In this document: piece after piece, positions 17,896 to 27,806 of the stretch
How the letters are laid out: the number at the start of each line of letters is the position of its first letter
Position numbering within the stretch: position 1 is the first letter of the stretch
Source: JBDSLU01 sp963844435
GTDB taxonomy: Bacteria > Acidobacteriota > Vicinamibacteria > Vicinamibacterales > Vicinamibacteraceae
DNA: 64,000 nucleotides
NCBI GenBank assembly: GCA_963844435.1
Contig: CAWJOG010000012.1
Coordinates: forward strand, 62,001-126,000
Direction: 5' to 3'
Notes under the pieces: generated by a model
Databases searched by the model: none
What the model saw: the letters and a program-made list of their open reading frames with translations, nothing else
Told to the model about the DNA's origin: nothing
Position numbers and translations under genes: made by a program

Positions 17896-19845
17896 GTGTC
17901 CTACCGGATCGCCCTCGTCGGCAACCCGAACACGGGTAAGACGACGCTCTTCAACCGGCTGAGCGGCGCCCGCGCCAAGACCTCCAACTTCCCCGGCACC
18001 ACCACCGCCGCGCGCATCGGCCGCGCGACGCTGGCCAACGGCGCCGCTCCCATCGAAGCCGAGATCGTCGACCTGCCCGGCCTCTACCGGCTCGGCCTGT
18101 CGACGCCCGAATCCACGATCTGCCGCGAAGTCCTCGCGGGGCGGGGGCTGTACCACAAGCCCGACGCGGTCGTGGTCGTGGTCGACGCGTGCAACCTGAC
18201 GCGCAACCTGGTGCTCGTCGGCGAGCTGCTCGCCTACGACGAGCCGGTCGTGGTCGCGCTGAACATGGTCGACCTCGCCCAGCGGCGCGGGCTGACGCTC
18301 GACGCCGCGGCGCTGTCGAAGGAGATCGGCTGCCCGGTCGTGCCGATCGTCGCCCGCCGCGGCGAGGCCGTCGATCGGCTGGCGTCGATCGTCGCCGACG
18401 TGCTGAAGCGCGGCGAGTCGCACACGCCGCTGGGGCTCGACGGCGACCAGGCGCTCGAAGCGTGGGCCGACAAGGCGGTCGCGGCCAGCGTCACCGGTGT
18501 CGGCTCGGGCGGGGACAGCTTCACGCAGCGCCTCGATGAGGCGTTCACCCATCCGATCCTCGGCATCCTCGTCTTCGCCGGGGTGATGGGCGGCATGTTC
18601 TGGACGCTGTTCGCGCTGGCGCAGCTGCCGATGGACCTGATCGAAGCGGTGTTCGCGCAGCTCGGCTCGTGGGTGAACACCACGCTGCCGCCGGGGGCGA
18701 TCCGCGATCTCACCGCCGACGGCATCATCGGCGGCATCGCCGGCACCGCGGTGTTCCTGCCGCAGATCTGCCTGCTGTTCTTCCTGATCAGCCTGCTCGA
18801 GGACACCGGCTACCTGGCCCGCGCGGCGTTCGTGATGGACCGGTTGCTGTGCCGGTTCGGCCTGCCCGGCCACGCCTTCGTCCCGCTGCTCTCGAGCCAT
18901 GCCTGCGCCCTGCCGGGGATCATGGCGGCGCGGCTGATCCCCGATCGGCGCGACCGGCTGGCGACGATCCTCGTCGCGCCGCTCATGAGCTGTTCGGCGC
19001 GCCTGCCGGTCTACGTCTTCCTGACCAGCATGCTGTTCGTCGGGCAGCCGCTCTACGCCGCGGTCGCGTTCGCCGGCTGCTACCTGCTCGGCGCCCTCTC
19101 GGCGCTCGTCAGCGCCGCGGTGCTGCGCCGCACGCTGGTGAAGGGCACGGCGCGGCCGATGGTGCTGGAGCTGCCGAGCTACAAGGTGCCGTCGTTCACC
19201 AACGCGCTGATCTCGGCGCGCGATCAGGGCTTCGCCTTCCTCAAGACGGCCGGCACGATCATCATGGCGATCAGCGTGGTGATGTGGTGGCTGAGCGCCT
19301 ACCCGACGGCCGGCGCCGCGCCCGAGGCGGTCGCGCTGCAGCAGCGCGCCGCGGCCACCGCCGATCCGGCCGCCGCCCAGGCGCTGCTCGGCGAGGCCGA
19401 CTCGGTGCAGGCGCGGGCGCAGCAGCAGCAAAGCTTCGCCGGGCGTCTCGGACGCCTCGCCCAGCCCGTCTTCGCGCCGCTCGGCTACGACTGGCAGCTC
19501 ACCGTCGGCGTCCTCACCAGCTTCCTCGCCCGCGAAGTGTTCGTCTCGACGATGTCGGTGCTGCTCGGCGGCTCGGACGATCCCGACCTCGCCGATACCG
19601 GCGTGATCGCGCGCATCCGCGGCGCCCGGCGCGACGACGGCTCGCTGCTGTTCACGCCGGCCACGTCGGCCAGCGCGCTGGTATTCTTCGTGCTGGCGAT
19701 GCAGTGCACGTCGACGCTGGCGGTCACGCGCCAGGAGACGGGTTCGATGAAGTGGGCCGGCCTCCAGCTCGCCTACATGTCGGCGCTCGCCTACGCCGCC
19801 GCGCTGATCACCTATCAGGGCCTGCGCGCCGCCGGCATCAGCTGA
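17896..19845 (+). CDS. feoB: Ferrous iron transport protein FeoB
   Basis: A 649-residue protein with an N-terminal G domain and a membrane part. The GTPase motifs are G1 GNPNTGKTTLFN (residues 9-20), G3 DLPGLYRL and G4 NMVD. The C-terminal half has the two Gate domains with LEDTGYLARAAFVMDRLL and LTSFLAREVFVS. The length is at the short end for FeoB. The GTG start at 17896 puts G1 at the usual distance from the N-terminus. It imports Fe(II), which the neighbouring iron-sulfur repair and NosZ-related functions could draw on. Confidence 0.95.
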   Translation: MSYRIALVGNPNTGKTTLFNRLSGARAKTSNFPGTTTAARIGRATLANGAAPIEAEIVDLPGLYRLGLSTPESTICREVLAGRGLYHKPDAVVVVVDACNLTRNLVLVGELLAYDEPVVVALNMVDLAQRRGLTLDAAALSKEIGCPVVPIVARRGEAVDRLASIVADVLKRGESHTPLGLDGDQALEAWADKAVAASVTGVGSGGDSFTQRLDEAFTHPILGILVFAGVMGGMFWTLFALAQLPMDLIEAVFAQLGSWVNTTLPPGAIRDLTADGIIGGIAGTAVFLPQICLLFFLISLLEDTGYLARAAFVMDRLLCRFGLPGHAFVPLLSSHACALPGIMAARLIPDRRDRLATILVAPLMSCSARLPVYVFLTSMLFVGQPLYAAVAFAGCYLLGALSALVSAAVLRRTLVKGTARPMVLELPSYKVPSFTNALISARDQGFAFLKTAGTIIMAISVVMWWLSAYPTAGAAPEAVALQQRAAATADPAAAQALLGEADSVQARAQQQQSFAGRLGRLAQPVFAPLGYDWQLTVGVLTSFLAREVFVSTMSVLLGGSDDPDLADTGVIARIRGARRDDGSLLFTPATSASALVFFVLAMQCTSTLAVTRQETGSMKWAGLQLAYMSALAYAAALITYQGLRAAGIS

Positions 19846-19853
19846 GGAACTCG

Positions 19854-20132
19854 ATGACGCTCGACTGGCAGACCGTCGTCGTCACGATCGTCGCGCTGGG
19901 CGCGGCCCTCGTCATCGTGCGCCGCTTCGTCCCGGCCCGGCGGCGATCGAACGCCCGGCCCGGCGCGCCCGCGGCTCCGGTCGCGTGCGACCACTGCGAG
20001 ACCGGCGCGACGGCCACGCGCGCCGCAGCGGCCGCAACGGCCGGCAATGGATCGGGGGCGCGGACGCAGACCACACCGGTCGTCAGCGTCGGCGACCTGC
20101 GCGCCTCGGCCAAGGCCCGCCGCCGCGGCTAG
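19854..20132 (+). CDS. Small FeoB-associated Cys-containing membrane protein
   Basis: A 92-residue protein beginning 8 bases after feoB. One N-terminal TM helix (WQTVVVTIVALGAALVIV) is followed by a basic segment and one CxxC (ACDHCETGA). This matches the form and place of the FeoB-associated Cys-rich membrane proteins (FeoC-like position), although the C-terminal tail here is long and Ala/Thr-rich. Function unknown; metal binding by the CxxC is plausible. Confidence 0.6.
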   Translation: MTLDWQTVVVTIVALGAALVIVRRFVPARRRSNARPGAPAAPVACDHCETGATATRAAAAATAGNGSGARTQTTPVVSVGDLRASAKARRRG

Positions 20133-20160
20133 ACGGCGGGCGAGGGCGGCCTCTCCTCGA

Positions 20161-20895
20161 TTACCCCCTGATGCCTGCGGCATCGCCCGCGACCGAACGC
20201 GCCAGCGCCGCCGCCCGCGGGAACAGGATGTGGTTCTCGAGGTGGACGTGGACGTGCATGTCGCGCTCGAGCTCCGACAGCCCGTGATACAGGCCGCGGA
20301 ACGTCGGGCACGCATCCTCCGGCGGAACGTGGCCGTCGGTCAGCTCCGCGATGCGCTCCAGCGCCGCGCCCGCTGAGGCGTGCTCCGCTTCCATCGCCCC
20401 GATCGGCTGATCGATCCAGGTCCAGCCCGCGGATCGGCCCGGCGCGGCGCCGGCTTCGAGCGCCACGATGGCCGGGAACAGCACCACGTCCTCCTTCTTC
20501 ATGTGATCGAGCAGCTCGTGCTGCAGCTCGACGAACGTCTCCTGGAGCAGCGCGAGGCGCGGCAGGCGGGCGCCGTGGCGCGACACGACCTTGTCCACCA
20601 TCGCGCGCAGCCGCGGGATCTCCTCCACCAGCGGACGGTGGAACCGCGCCTGGATGTGGGCGACGAGGCTGGTGAGGGACTCCTTGGTCCAGTCGACGTC
20701 CGGCTCCGTCGCGTTGAGCACTTCCTCGAGCTCTTCGATCAGCAGCGGCGCCGCGATCTGGTGCGCCTCGCAGACGTCGCCCAGCGGTATGCGGCCGCCG
20801 CAGCAGAAATCGATCCGGTGGCGCTGGAAGACCTTGATGGTGGCGGGGCTGGCGGTGGCGATGTCGGCGACGAGCGTGGACGTGGTGATGGTCAT
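20161..20895 (-). CDS. ric: Iron-sulfur cluster repair di-iron protein (RIC/ScdA/YtfE)
   Basis: A 244-residue protein with the ScdA N-terminal domain (HRIDFCCGG, the double-cysteine motif) and a hemerythrin-like C-terminus bearing histidines in HIQARFH, ELLDHMKKED, EAEHA and HVHLENHILFP. RIC proteins repair Fe-S clusters damaged by nitric oxide or peroxide. It lies 57 bases after nosY on the same strand. TGAGGA just before the ATG is a ribosome site, unlike many neighbours. Confidence 0.9.
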   Translation of the reverse strand: MTITTSTLVADIATASPATIKVFQRHRIDFCCGGRIPLGDVCEAHQIAAPLLIEELEEVLNATEPDVDWTKESLTSLVAHIQARFHRPLVEEIPRLRAMVDKVVSRHGARLPRLALLQETFVELQHELLDHMKKEDVVLFPAIVALEAGAAPGRSAGWTWIDQPIGAMEAEHASAGAALERIAELTDGHVPPEDACPTFRGLYHGLSELERDMHVHVHLENHILFPRAAALARSVAGDAAGIRG

Positions 20896-20952
20896 GGAAT
20901 CCTCAGGGTTCGAAAGAATCTATTCAGGCGTCGAAGTTCAGGCGTCGGAATG

Positions 20953-21759
20953 TCACGCGTCGAGACGACGGCGTGCGCCGGCGAGTCCGGTGGTGAAGCC
21001 GGCCGTGGTCCAGAGGACGACGACGAGCGCGAGCCACATCCAGCCGTGCGCCAGCCACCAGGCCACCAGGCCGCCGCCGTCTAGGCCGGCGAAGGCGGCG
21101 TGCTCGACGTCGAAGATCACGGTGATGCGCAAGGCGTCGAGCGGGTTGGCCATGAGCAGGGCCACCCACAGGCCGGGGCGCTCCTGCAGCCACGGCGCGC
21201 CGGACAGCGCGAGCAGCAGCAGGTCGGTGCCGAACAGCAGGACGAACCAGGTCCCGAGCGCGGTCAGCAGGCTGCGCACGGGATCGCGGACCCAGAAGCC
21301 GACGGCCAGGCCGATCGCCGCCAGCGCCAGCGTGATCCCGCTGGCCGCGGCGGCGAGGCCGGCCAGGCCGGGCGTCAGACCGCCGCCGAACGCGGCCGGC
21401 AGGACGAGCAGGATGGACGCCGGAATCAGGACGACCGAGAGGCCGGCGGCCTTGCCGAGCAGCCACGCCCAGCGCGGCGCCGGCTGCGTGAAGAGCAGCG
21501 CGAACTCGTCGGCCTCGCCGTGCGCCGAGCTCAGGCCGAGCAGCAGCGCCGACAGCGACAGGCAATAGAGGACGGCGTGCAGCACCCAGAGCGGCGCCGC
21601 GCTCTGGACGTCGTCGGGCGTGAACAGCGGCAGCAGCCCCGCCGCCGCCGCCAGGGCCAGATGGACGTGCAGGAAGCGGTTGACGCGATTGGCCGCGAGC
21701 TCACGCTGGCAGGCGGCGGCGACGGCGGCGCGGGCCGGGACGATCATGATGGCCTCCAC
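20953..21759 (-). CDS. nosY: NosY-type ABC-2 permease
   Basis: A 268-residue (or 264 from the inner ATG at 21747) membrane protein with six or so TM helices, e.g. LLPLFTPDD after the first and WFVLLFGTDLLLLALSG. It has the NosY-typical FDVEHAAF near the fourth helix. With NosF and NosD it forms the ABC system needed to mature the CuZ centre of N2O reductase. The GTG start directly abuts the nosF stop (TGA-GTG). Confidence 0.83.
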   Translation of the reverse strand: MEAIMIVPARAAVAAACQRELAANRVNRFLHVHLALAAAAGLLPLFTPDDVQSAAPLWVLHAVLYCLSLSALLLGLSSAHGEADEFALLFTQPAPRWAWLLGKAAGLSVVLIPASILLVLPAAFGGGLTPGLAGLAAAASGITLALAAIGLAVGFWVRDPVRSLLTALGTWFVLLFGTDLLLLALSGAPWLQERPGLWVALLMANPLDALRITVIFDVEHAAFAGLDGGGLVAWWLAHGWMWLALVVVLWTTAGFTTGLAGARRRLDA

Positions 21760-22458
21760 TCAGGCGATGCCGGCGAGGGCCGGCCGCGGACAGGCGAACG
21801 GGAAGGCGTCGCGGAGCCCGGCGGCCGGGACCTCGCGCTCGACCTGTCCCTTGTCGATGACCAGGCAGCGATCGGCCTGGCCGTCCCACTCGCCGAGCAG
21901 GTGCGTGGCGACGAGCACCGTCCGGCCCTCGGCGGCGACGCGGCGCAGGTGCGACTGGAGCGCCTGGCGCCAGTCGGGATCGAGGCTGAGGCCGGGCTCG
22001 TCGAGCACGAGAATCGGCGCGTCGGGCAGGTCGAGGACGGCGAGCCCCAGGCGCTGCCGGGTCCCGCCCGACAGCCGGCCGGTCTGGACGCGCAGGTGCT
22101 CGGCAAGGCCCCAGCGGGCCGCCACGACGTCGACGCGCGAGGCCGGCAGCCCGCGCAGGCGGGCGTAGAAGGCGAGAATCTGCGCCGTGGTCAGCCGCTC
22201 GTGGAAGCGCGGCGACTGCGGCAGGAACGACAGGCCGGCGCGCGCCGCCGCCGGATCGGCGCCGGCGTCGTGCCCGGCGAGGACGATGCGGCCGGCGTCG
22301 GGCGTCGTCAGGCCGGCGAGCAGGCGCAGCGTCGTCGACTTGCCGCAGCCGTTGGCCCCGACGAGCAGCGCCACCTCGCCGGCGTCGACCGACAGCGAGA
22401 GGTCCTGCAGCACGCGCTTCGGGCCGTAGGCCTTGGCGAGACCGGTGATGGCGATCAT
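21760..22458 (-). CDS. nosF: NosF copper-processing ABC ATPase
   Basis: A 232-residue ABC ATPase with Walker A GANGCGKSTT, Q-loop FLPQSPRFHE, signature LSGGTRQRLGLA and Walker B ILVLDEPGLSLD. It pairs with NosY and supports NosD in N2O reductase maturation. The ATG at 22458 overlaps the nosD stop (ATGA) and has AGGAGC upstream. Confidence 0.92.
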   Translation of the reverse strand: MIAITGLAKAYGPKRVLQDLSLSVDAGEVALLVGANGCGKSTTLRLLAGLTTPDAGRIVLAGHDAGADPAAARAGLSFLPQSPRFHERLTTAQILAFYARLRGLPASRVDVVAARWGLAEHLRVQTGRLSGGTRQRLGLAVLDLPDAPILVLDEPGLSLDPDWRQALQSHLRRVAAEGRTVLVATHLLGEWDGQADRCLVIDKGQVEREVPAAGLRDAFPFACPRPALAGIA

Positions 22459-23794
22459 CTGGATGCTCCTGTGGCGGACGGGCCGGAATCGACGAGCGGC
22501 GCCGGATCGACGATGCCCCCGGCGCCGGGGATCGCCAGGCGGGCGTGGACGAGGCGCAGCAGGCGCTCCGCCGGGCTGCCGGCGAGCAGGCCGATGGCCG
22601 GCAGGTCGCGGCGCAGCCCGCCGAACAGATCCAGCTCGCGGTGCGGCAGATCGGCGATGCCGTTGCGATCGAGATCGAGCGTCGCCGCGCCGTCCCAGTG
22701 GTTGCCGCGGCCGTCGGCCGCCCACTGGTTCGAGCGGTTGTCGCCGGTCGTCTCGACCGGATGGATGTTGCCGGTGAAGCGGTTGCCGGCGAAGACGTTG
22801 GCGTCCGAGCTGTCGCTGACGCGGATGCCGACGTGGTTGCCGGCGAGGCGGTTGCCGAGCACGCGGTTGGCGTGGCCGTTCTCGAGGAACAGGCCGAGCG
22901 TGTTGCCGGCGATCTCGTTGGCCGAGATCAGCGAGTCGTCGACCGACTGCAGCAGCAGGCCGTAGGCGCGATGGCTGCGGTTGGCGACGAAGCGGTTGCG
23001 CGCCAGCGTCAGGCCCTTCGAGTACATCAGCGCCGCGCCGGCGGCGTTGTCGGAGAAGACGTTGCCCTCGAACCGGTTCTCGTCCGAGTACATGTAGTGG
23101 AGGCCGTAGCGGACGCGGGCGATGTCGTTGTCGCGCACCGTCGACTGGTCGACGAACGAGAAATAGATGCCGTCCCGCGTGTCGCGGATCACGTTGCCGG
23201 CGATCGTGTGGCCCACCGAGTTCCACACGTGGACGCCGTTGCCGCGGCGGTTCTGGTTCGCCGGCGCGGCGCACAGTCTCGCCCTCGCCCGGCTTGGGCG
23301 GCCGAGCGGATCGGCGGATGCTCCCGACCGCGTCCGCCAGGCCGAGGATGGTGTTGCCCTCGACGCGCGCGCCGTCGGCGTGCCGCACGTAGACGCCGTG
23401 CAGGCACTCGACGATGCGGTTGCCGCGGACGCTCGCCCGCGGCGCCGTGACGTGCACGCCGGCGTGATCGAGGCTCAGGTCGAGCCCCGAGCCGCGGATC
23501 TCGAAGCCCTCGATCGTCACGTCCGCGGCGCGCACCGCGACCACGTGCGTGGTGCGGTCGCCGACGAGGAGCGGCCGGCCGTGTCCGATCAGCGTCAGCG
23601 GACGGTCGATCACGAACGGGCCCGTGTAGCGGCCGGCGGCGACGTGGATCGTCGCCGCCAGGAGCGGCCGCCGCGATCCGTGCCCGCAGCCCGGCGCCGC
23701 CGTCGGCCGGCTCCGCCGCACCAGCGGCGAGGCGCCCGAGCGCTGCGGCCGACAGCGCCGCCGACAGGACGAGCAGGCGCGCGCGTGTCTTCAC
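22455..23794 (-). CDS. nosD: NosD periplasmic copper-binding beta-helix protein; two frame breaks
   Basis: About 446 residues. The GTG at 23794 (AAGGAGGAGCT upstream) gives a signal peptide, LLVLSAALSAAALG. Parallel beta-helix repeats follow (VHVWNSVGHTIAGNVI, GLHYMYSDENRFEGN, GAALMYSKGLTLARN), the classic NosD pattern. Reading frame changes are needed near 23660 (at LAATIHVAAG) and near 23265 (at APANQNRRGNGVH). Both halves match NosD well, so I take these as sequence errors. NosD works with NosF and NosY in CuZ assembly. Confidence 0.85.
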
Positions 23795-24410
23795 AGCTCC
23801 TCCTTCCGCGACCACCAGATCGCGCCGCCGATGGCGGCGAGGAACAGGCCCATGCACACGGTGCCGGCCATCGGCAGGCTGGTCTGGACGAAGTTGGCGA
23901 TCTGCTGCGCTGCCGATGACGACCGGCATGAACGGCGCGACGCGCATCGGCGCGTGCGGATCGAGATGGTGGCCGTAGCTCCACAGCCGATAGGCGAACG
24001 TGCCCATCGAGAACGCGCCGAAGTAGACGAACAGCACGCCGAGATCGACCAGGTTCCCGATGCGCCCCATCACCACCGCCCGCAGCGCCGAGCAGGGCGA
24101 AGACGCCGATGGCGAAGGGCATCCACGTCATCTCGGCGAAGTCGGCCTGCGCGATCGGCTTCATGCCGATGTAGTGGTTGAGCGTGTTGATCTCGGCCAG
24201 GTCCTGGCCGCCGTTGCCGGCCGCGATCTTGTGGGTGTACATCTCGAGCGTCAGGCCTTCCTGGTACTGCGGCGCGACCAGCTGGATCCGCCACAGCGGC
24301 AGGAGCGCCCCCGTCACGAGCGCCACGATGCCGAGCAGCACGAGACCTCTCGACACGCCCGAGAGCGGGCGGTCGAGGAAGCGGGTGGTGGCTCGAAAGA
24401 AGGCGGTCAT
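23791..24410 (-). CDS. NosB-like integral membrane protein of the nos cluster; two frame breaks
   Basis: About 206 residues with four TM segments. Visible landmarks are LDRPLSGVSRGLVLLGIVA, LWRIQLVAPQYQEGL, INTLNHYIGMKPI, the second block FGAFSMGTFAYRLWSYGHHLDP, and a last helix ending WWSRKEEL. The combination APQYPEGL/NTLNHYIGM/YGHxLDP is what I associate with the membrane protein coded beside clade-II nosZ (NosB position). Frame changes are needed near 24085 and 23915. The stop overlaps nosD (GTGA). Its role in N2O respiration is not settled. Confidence 0.65.
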
Positions 24411-24431
24411 GACGGAGGCTCCTCGGAACGG

Positions 24432-26299
24432 CTATGGCTTGACGGCGAGATAGCCCTGCATCTCCTGGTGGAGCGCCGAGCAGAAGTTCGTGCAGTAGAA
24501 CGGGAAGACGCCCGGCTTGCTGGCCGTGAAGCGGACCGTCTTCGTCTCACCGGGATCGATGACGATGTTGAGGTCGTGCTCGACGATGCCGAGGCCGTGG
24601 ATCATGTCGGTGGTCTGCTCGACGTTGGTCACGTGGAGCGTCACCTCGTCGCCGACCCGAACCTCGAGCTTGTCCGGCACGAACCGGCTGCGGATCGACA
24701 TCATCTTCACGTCGACCTTGTTGCCGGTGCGCTTGATGCTGGTCTGCTCGGCCGTCCAGGCGGCGTTGGGATTGGTGGTTCTCGGCCTTCGGGTAGACCT
24801 CGATCGGCGCGATCGTGATCGGCCTTGAGGATCTGGGCGAAGTGCGGCTCGGGCTCGGTGAACGACTCGTAGAGCATCGACATCTTCTGGCCGGTGATGT
24901 CGATCAGCTGGCTCGACTCGGGCTGTGACGGCCCGACCGACAGGTGGCGGCCCTTCGAGAGCTTGTTCATCGCCACCAGGTACTCGCCGTAGGGCGCCTT
25001 GGTGTCGCTGCCGCCGATGACCAGGTGCCCGATGTTGTAGTGCACCGCGATCTTGTCGAGGATGACCTTGCTCAGGTCGGCGCGCTCTTCCTTGCTCCAC
25101 GGCGGGAGCTTCCACTTGGCGACCGACGACTCGACGTAGAGCGAGGTGTAGGCGCTGCCCTTGCCGTCGTACTGGGTATGGAGCGGACCGAGCCCGACCG
25201 GCACGTCGCCTTCGAGGACCGCTTCGTAGTTCAGCACCGGGATGCCGCGGACCTCCTTGTCGAACTGCTTGCGGTCGATCGCGCCCTTGATCTTCTCGAA
25301 GTCGAAGACGCTCGACACGGGCTGCAGCTTGCCCGAGGCCACGATCCAGCGGCCGGACGGATCGGTGTCGATGCCGTGCGGCGACTTCGGCACCGGCAGC
25401 AGGTACATCACGCCGGGCACCTTCGCCGGGTCGATGACCGGCACGCCGCCCATCGTCACGGCCTTGCCGTCCTTCACCGCCTGCTCCGCCGCGCGCCAGT
25501 TGACGACCGCGGCGTAGTCGCGATCGAGGCGCGTCGAGTTGGCCTCGAGCGCATCGGACGCCATCTCCGAGTTGTAGGAGGTCCAGAACGCCCAGCCCGA
25601 GCTCGGGCCCTTGCCGGTCGATCCGAGGTCCCAGTTGAACGGCGGCGTCAGCACCTGCCAGCCGACCGACAGCGTGCCCGTCGCCTTGTCGACCTTCAGG
25701 CCGCTGACCATCCCGTTGAACTCGGCCTCGTACTTCGCCGGGTCGGCATAGCGGCCCTTCGGCAGCGGCACCGAGAAGCGTGTCGCCACCAGCACGTACT
25801 CGCTGTTCTCGGTGACGAACGACGAGCCGTGATTGCCCATCGAGTTGGGGATCGGGCCGAGGATCTGCTTGGTCTTGAAGTCGCGCAGGTCGATCCGCGC
25901 GACGCGGTTGTTGGCGTTGTCGTTCACGAACAGCCAGCGCCCGTCGTAGGCGCCGTCGGTCTGCGACAGGCCGGGATGGTGCACGTCGCCCCACGTGAAC
26001 CCGCCGAGCATCCGCTTCGTTTCCTCGTCGAAGCCGTAGCCGGTGGCCGGGTAGGGACCGAAGACGGGGATGGTCGCGATGTGCCGCATCGACGGCATGC
26101 CGGCGACGTAGACCTGGCCCGAGTGGCCGCCGGAGTAGAACAGGTAGAACTGGTCTTTCTCACCCGGCGCGACGTAGGTCTTGGTGGCGGCCGAGGCATC
26201 GGCGACCGGAACGCGGCGGCCCGGAGGGTTGCACGCAGAAGCGGCGAGCGCCGCGGCCAGCAGGCCGCCGGCAGCGACGAGGCGTGTGGGTATGGTCAT
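24432..26299 (-). CDS. nosZ: Nitrous oxide reductase NosZ, clade II type; two frame breaks
   Basis: About 622 residues: the terminal enzyme reducing N2O to N2. A Sec/lipoprotein-type N-terminus (LLAAALAASACNPP) replaces the Tat signal of clade I, so this is the atypical clade II. The CuZ propeller shows GDVHHPGLSQTDG, SMGNHGSSF and KSPHGIDTDPSG; the C-terminal CuA domain has CTNFCSALHQEMQGYL with both Cys, His and Met ligands. Frame changes are needed near 24822 and 24785, in the linker before CuA. Both domains are complete. The ATG at 26299 is chosen over a TTG at 26335, which overlaps the upstream gene. Confidence 0.94.
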
Positions 26300-26324
26300 G
26301 ACGGGTGTCCAATCGGAGGCCGGC

Positions 26325-26852
26325 TCATTCGACAATCAGCACGCCACGCATGCCGACTTGCGCGTGGCCTGGAAACGAACAGATGAACGGATAGCGGCCG
26401 GGCGCGGCCGGGGCAGCGAAGGTCACGGTGTCGCGCTCGCCGGGCCCGAGCAGCTTCGTGGTGGCGAGGACGTCGGCCCGCCGCGCGGCCGGCACGTATT
26501 CGGTCGTCGGCGCTTCGGCCGCGGCGACGAGGAAGGTCTCGACGTTGGCGGCGAGGCCGAGGAGCACCCAGTTGTGCCCCATCGAGAACTTTGGCGTGGT
26601 GCCCTGGTTGACGAGCGTCACGCTCAGGCGCTCCCCCGCCTTGGCGCGAATCTCGACCCGGGAGAACTTCATCTGATCGTTGGCGGTGACTTCGATCTTC
26701 CGGCCTTCGGCGGCCGGCGCGGCGGCGGCGGGGGCGGGCGTCGGCGCGGCGGACGGGGCACCGGGGCCGGACGCGGGCTGGCCGGACTGACCACAGGCGG
26801 AGACGGCGAGGCTGAAGAGGATGGCGGCGGTGGGCGCGTATCGGTTCGACAT
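26325..26852 (-). CDS. Azurin-like blue copper lipoprotein
   Basis: A 175-residue lipoprotein (lipobox region SLAVSACGQ) with a Pro/Ala linker and an azurin-type cupredoxin domain. All type-1 copper ligands are present: His in SMGHNW, Cys and His in CSFPGH, Met in QVGM. It is first in the nosZ transcript and is the natural candidate electron donor to NosZ (inference; c-type cytochromes serve elsewhere). The ATG at 26852 lies 8 nt after TACGCT with no ribosome site. Confidence 0.83.
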   Translation of the reverse strand: MSNRYAPTAAILFSLAVSACGQSGQPASGPGAPSAAPTPAPAAAAPAAEGRKIEVTANDQMKFSRVEIRAKAGERLSVTLVNQGTTPKFSMGHNWVLLGLAANVETFLVAAAEAPTTEYVPAARRADVLATTKLLGPGERDTVTFAAPAAPGRYPFICSFPGHAQVGMRGVLIVE

Positions 26853-26860
26853 GATGGCCC

Positions 26861-26866
26861 AGCGTA
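26861..26866 (-). promoter_or_regulatory. -10 box of the azurin-nosZ operon (TACGCT)
   Basis: Predicted start of transcription about 26854, two bases before the ATG. The FNR-type box is centred 41.5 bases upstream of that point, the class II activator position. Confidence 0.55.
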
Positions 26867-26888
26867 GCCAGCGCGCCGCCGGCGATCG

Positions 26889-26902
26889 TTGACGTGGATC
26901 AA
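26889..26902. promoter_or_regulatory. FNR/DNR-type binding site serving two divergent promoters
   Basis: TTGAC-GTGG-ATCAA, one mismatch from the TTGAT-N4-ATCAA consensus. It is centred at 26895.5, i.e. 41.5 bases from the predicted start on each side (26854 and 26937). The neighbouring Crp/Fnr gene is the likely regulator. Confidence 0.75.
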
Positions 26903-26936
26903 AGACGCCGCGGATTTCCGGAACCACACTCGTGGC

Positions 26937-27806
26937 ATGTGGAAACCGACTGGATTGGCGATGGTGGTGCTGGCCTTCGGTTCAGGCGCGTTCGCCTGGA
27001 TCTCGCGCGGGCCGGCGGTCGAGGCCGGCGTGCGCCGGCTGCCCGTGACCGGGGTCGTCGTCGCGGCGCCCGAGGGCCGCGAGGTCCGGATTGCACACGA
27101 CGACATTCCCGACTACATGCCGGCGATGACGATGGCGTTCACGCTGGCCGACGCATCGGTGCGGCTGGCGCCCGGCGATCGCGTGCGGTTCCGGCTGCGC
27201 GTCGGATCAGGGCCGAGCGTCGCCGAAGACGTGGCCGTCACCGGCCGCGGCGCCGCCATCCCCGTCGAGGCGGGCGCACCGCCGCCCGCACGCCTCAAGC
27301 GCGGCGACACGATCGCGCCGTTCGCGCTGATCGACGAACGCGGCCGCGCGTTCACCGACGCCGACCTGCGCGGGCATCAGACGCTCGTGACGTTCATCTT
27401 CACGCGCTGCCCGGTGCCCGAGTTCTGCCCGCTGATGACGAGCCGGTTCAAGGCGCTGCAGACCACGCTGGCCCGCGATCGATCCCTGCCGCGCGACACG
27501 CAGCTCCTGAGCATCACGCTCGACCCGGCCTTCGACACCCCGGCGGTGCTCGACGCCTACGCCAAGGCGATGGGCGCGGAGCCCGGGCGGTGGCGCTTCG
27601 CCGGCGGCGACAGCGATGCGGTGCAGCGGATCGCGCGCGCCTTCTCGGTCTACGTCGAGAAGAACGGCGCGATGCTCGATCACACGCTGGCCACGGCGCT
27701 CGTCGATCGCCGCGGACGGATCGTCGAGATCTGGCGCGGCAACGGCTGGAAGCTGGACGAGGTGACCACGGCTCTGCGAACGACGGCGGAGGATCAGACC
27801 GATTAG
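26937..27806 (+). CDS. SCO1/SenC copper chaperone with N-terminal CusF-like domain
   Basis: A 289-residue membrane-anchored or secreted protein. After an N-terminal hydrophobic segment comes a CusF-like copper-binding domain (about 35-105; IPDYMPAMTMAF, with the Met-x-Met motif). A thioredoxin-fold SCO domain follows, with FTRCPVPEFCPLM (two Cys) and the distal His in LDHTLATAL. SCO proteins deliver copper to CuA sites. Divergent from nosZ, which has a CuA site, and sharing its activator box, it is a good candidate for NosZ CuA loading. No ribosome site; CACACT lies 6 nt before the ATG. Confidence 0.87.
   Translation: MWKPTGLAMVVLAFGSGAFAWISRGPAVEAGVRRLPVTGVVVAAPEGREVRIAHDDIPDYMPAMTMAFTLADASVRLAPGDRVRFRLRVGSGPSVAEDVAVTGRGAAIPVEAGAPPPARLKRGDTIAPFALIDERGRAFTDADLRGHQTLVTFIFTRCPVPEFCPLMTSRFKALQTTLARDRSLPRDTQLLSITLDPAFDTPAVLDAYAKAMGAEPGRWRFAGGDSDAVQRIARAFSVYVEKNGAMLDHTLATALVDRRGRIVEIWRGNGWKLDEVTTALRTTAEDQTD

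Noticed and set aside
21760..23721. Single nosD-nosF fusion protein
   Set aside because: The long frame passes through nosD in a wrong frame; nosF has its own ATG with ribosome site at 22458 and the true nosD frame ends at 22455.
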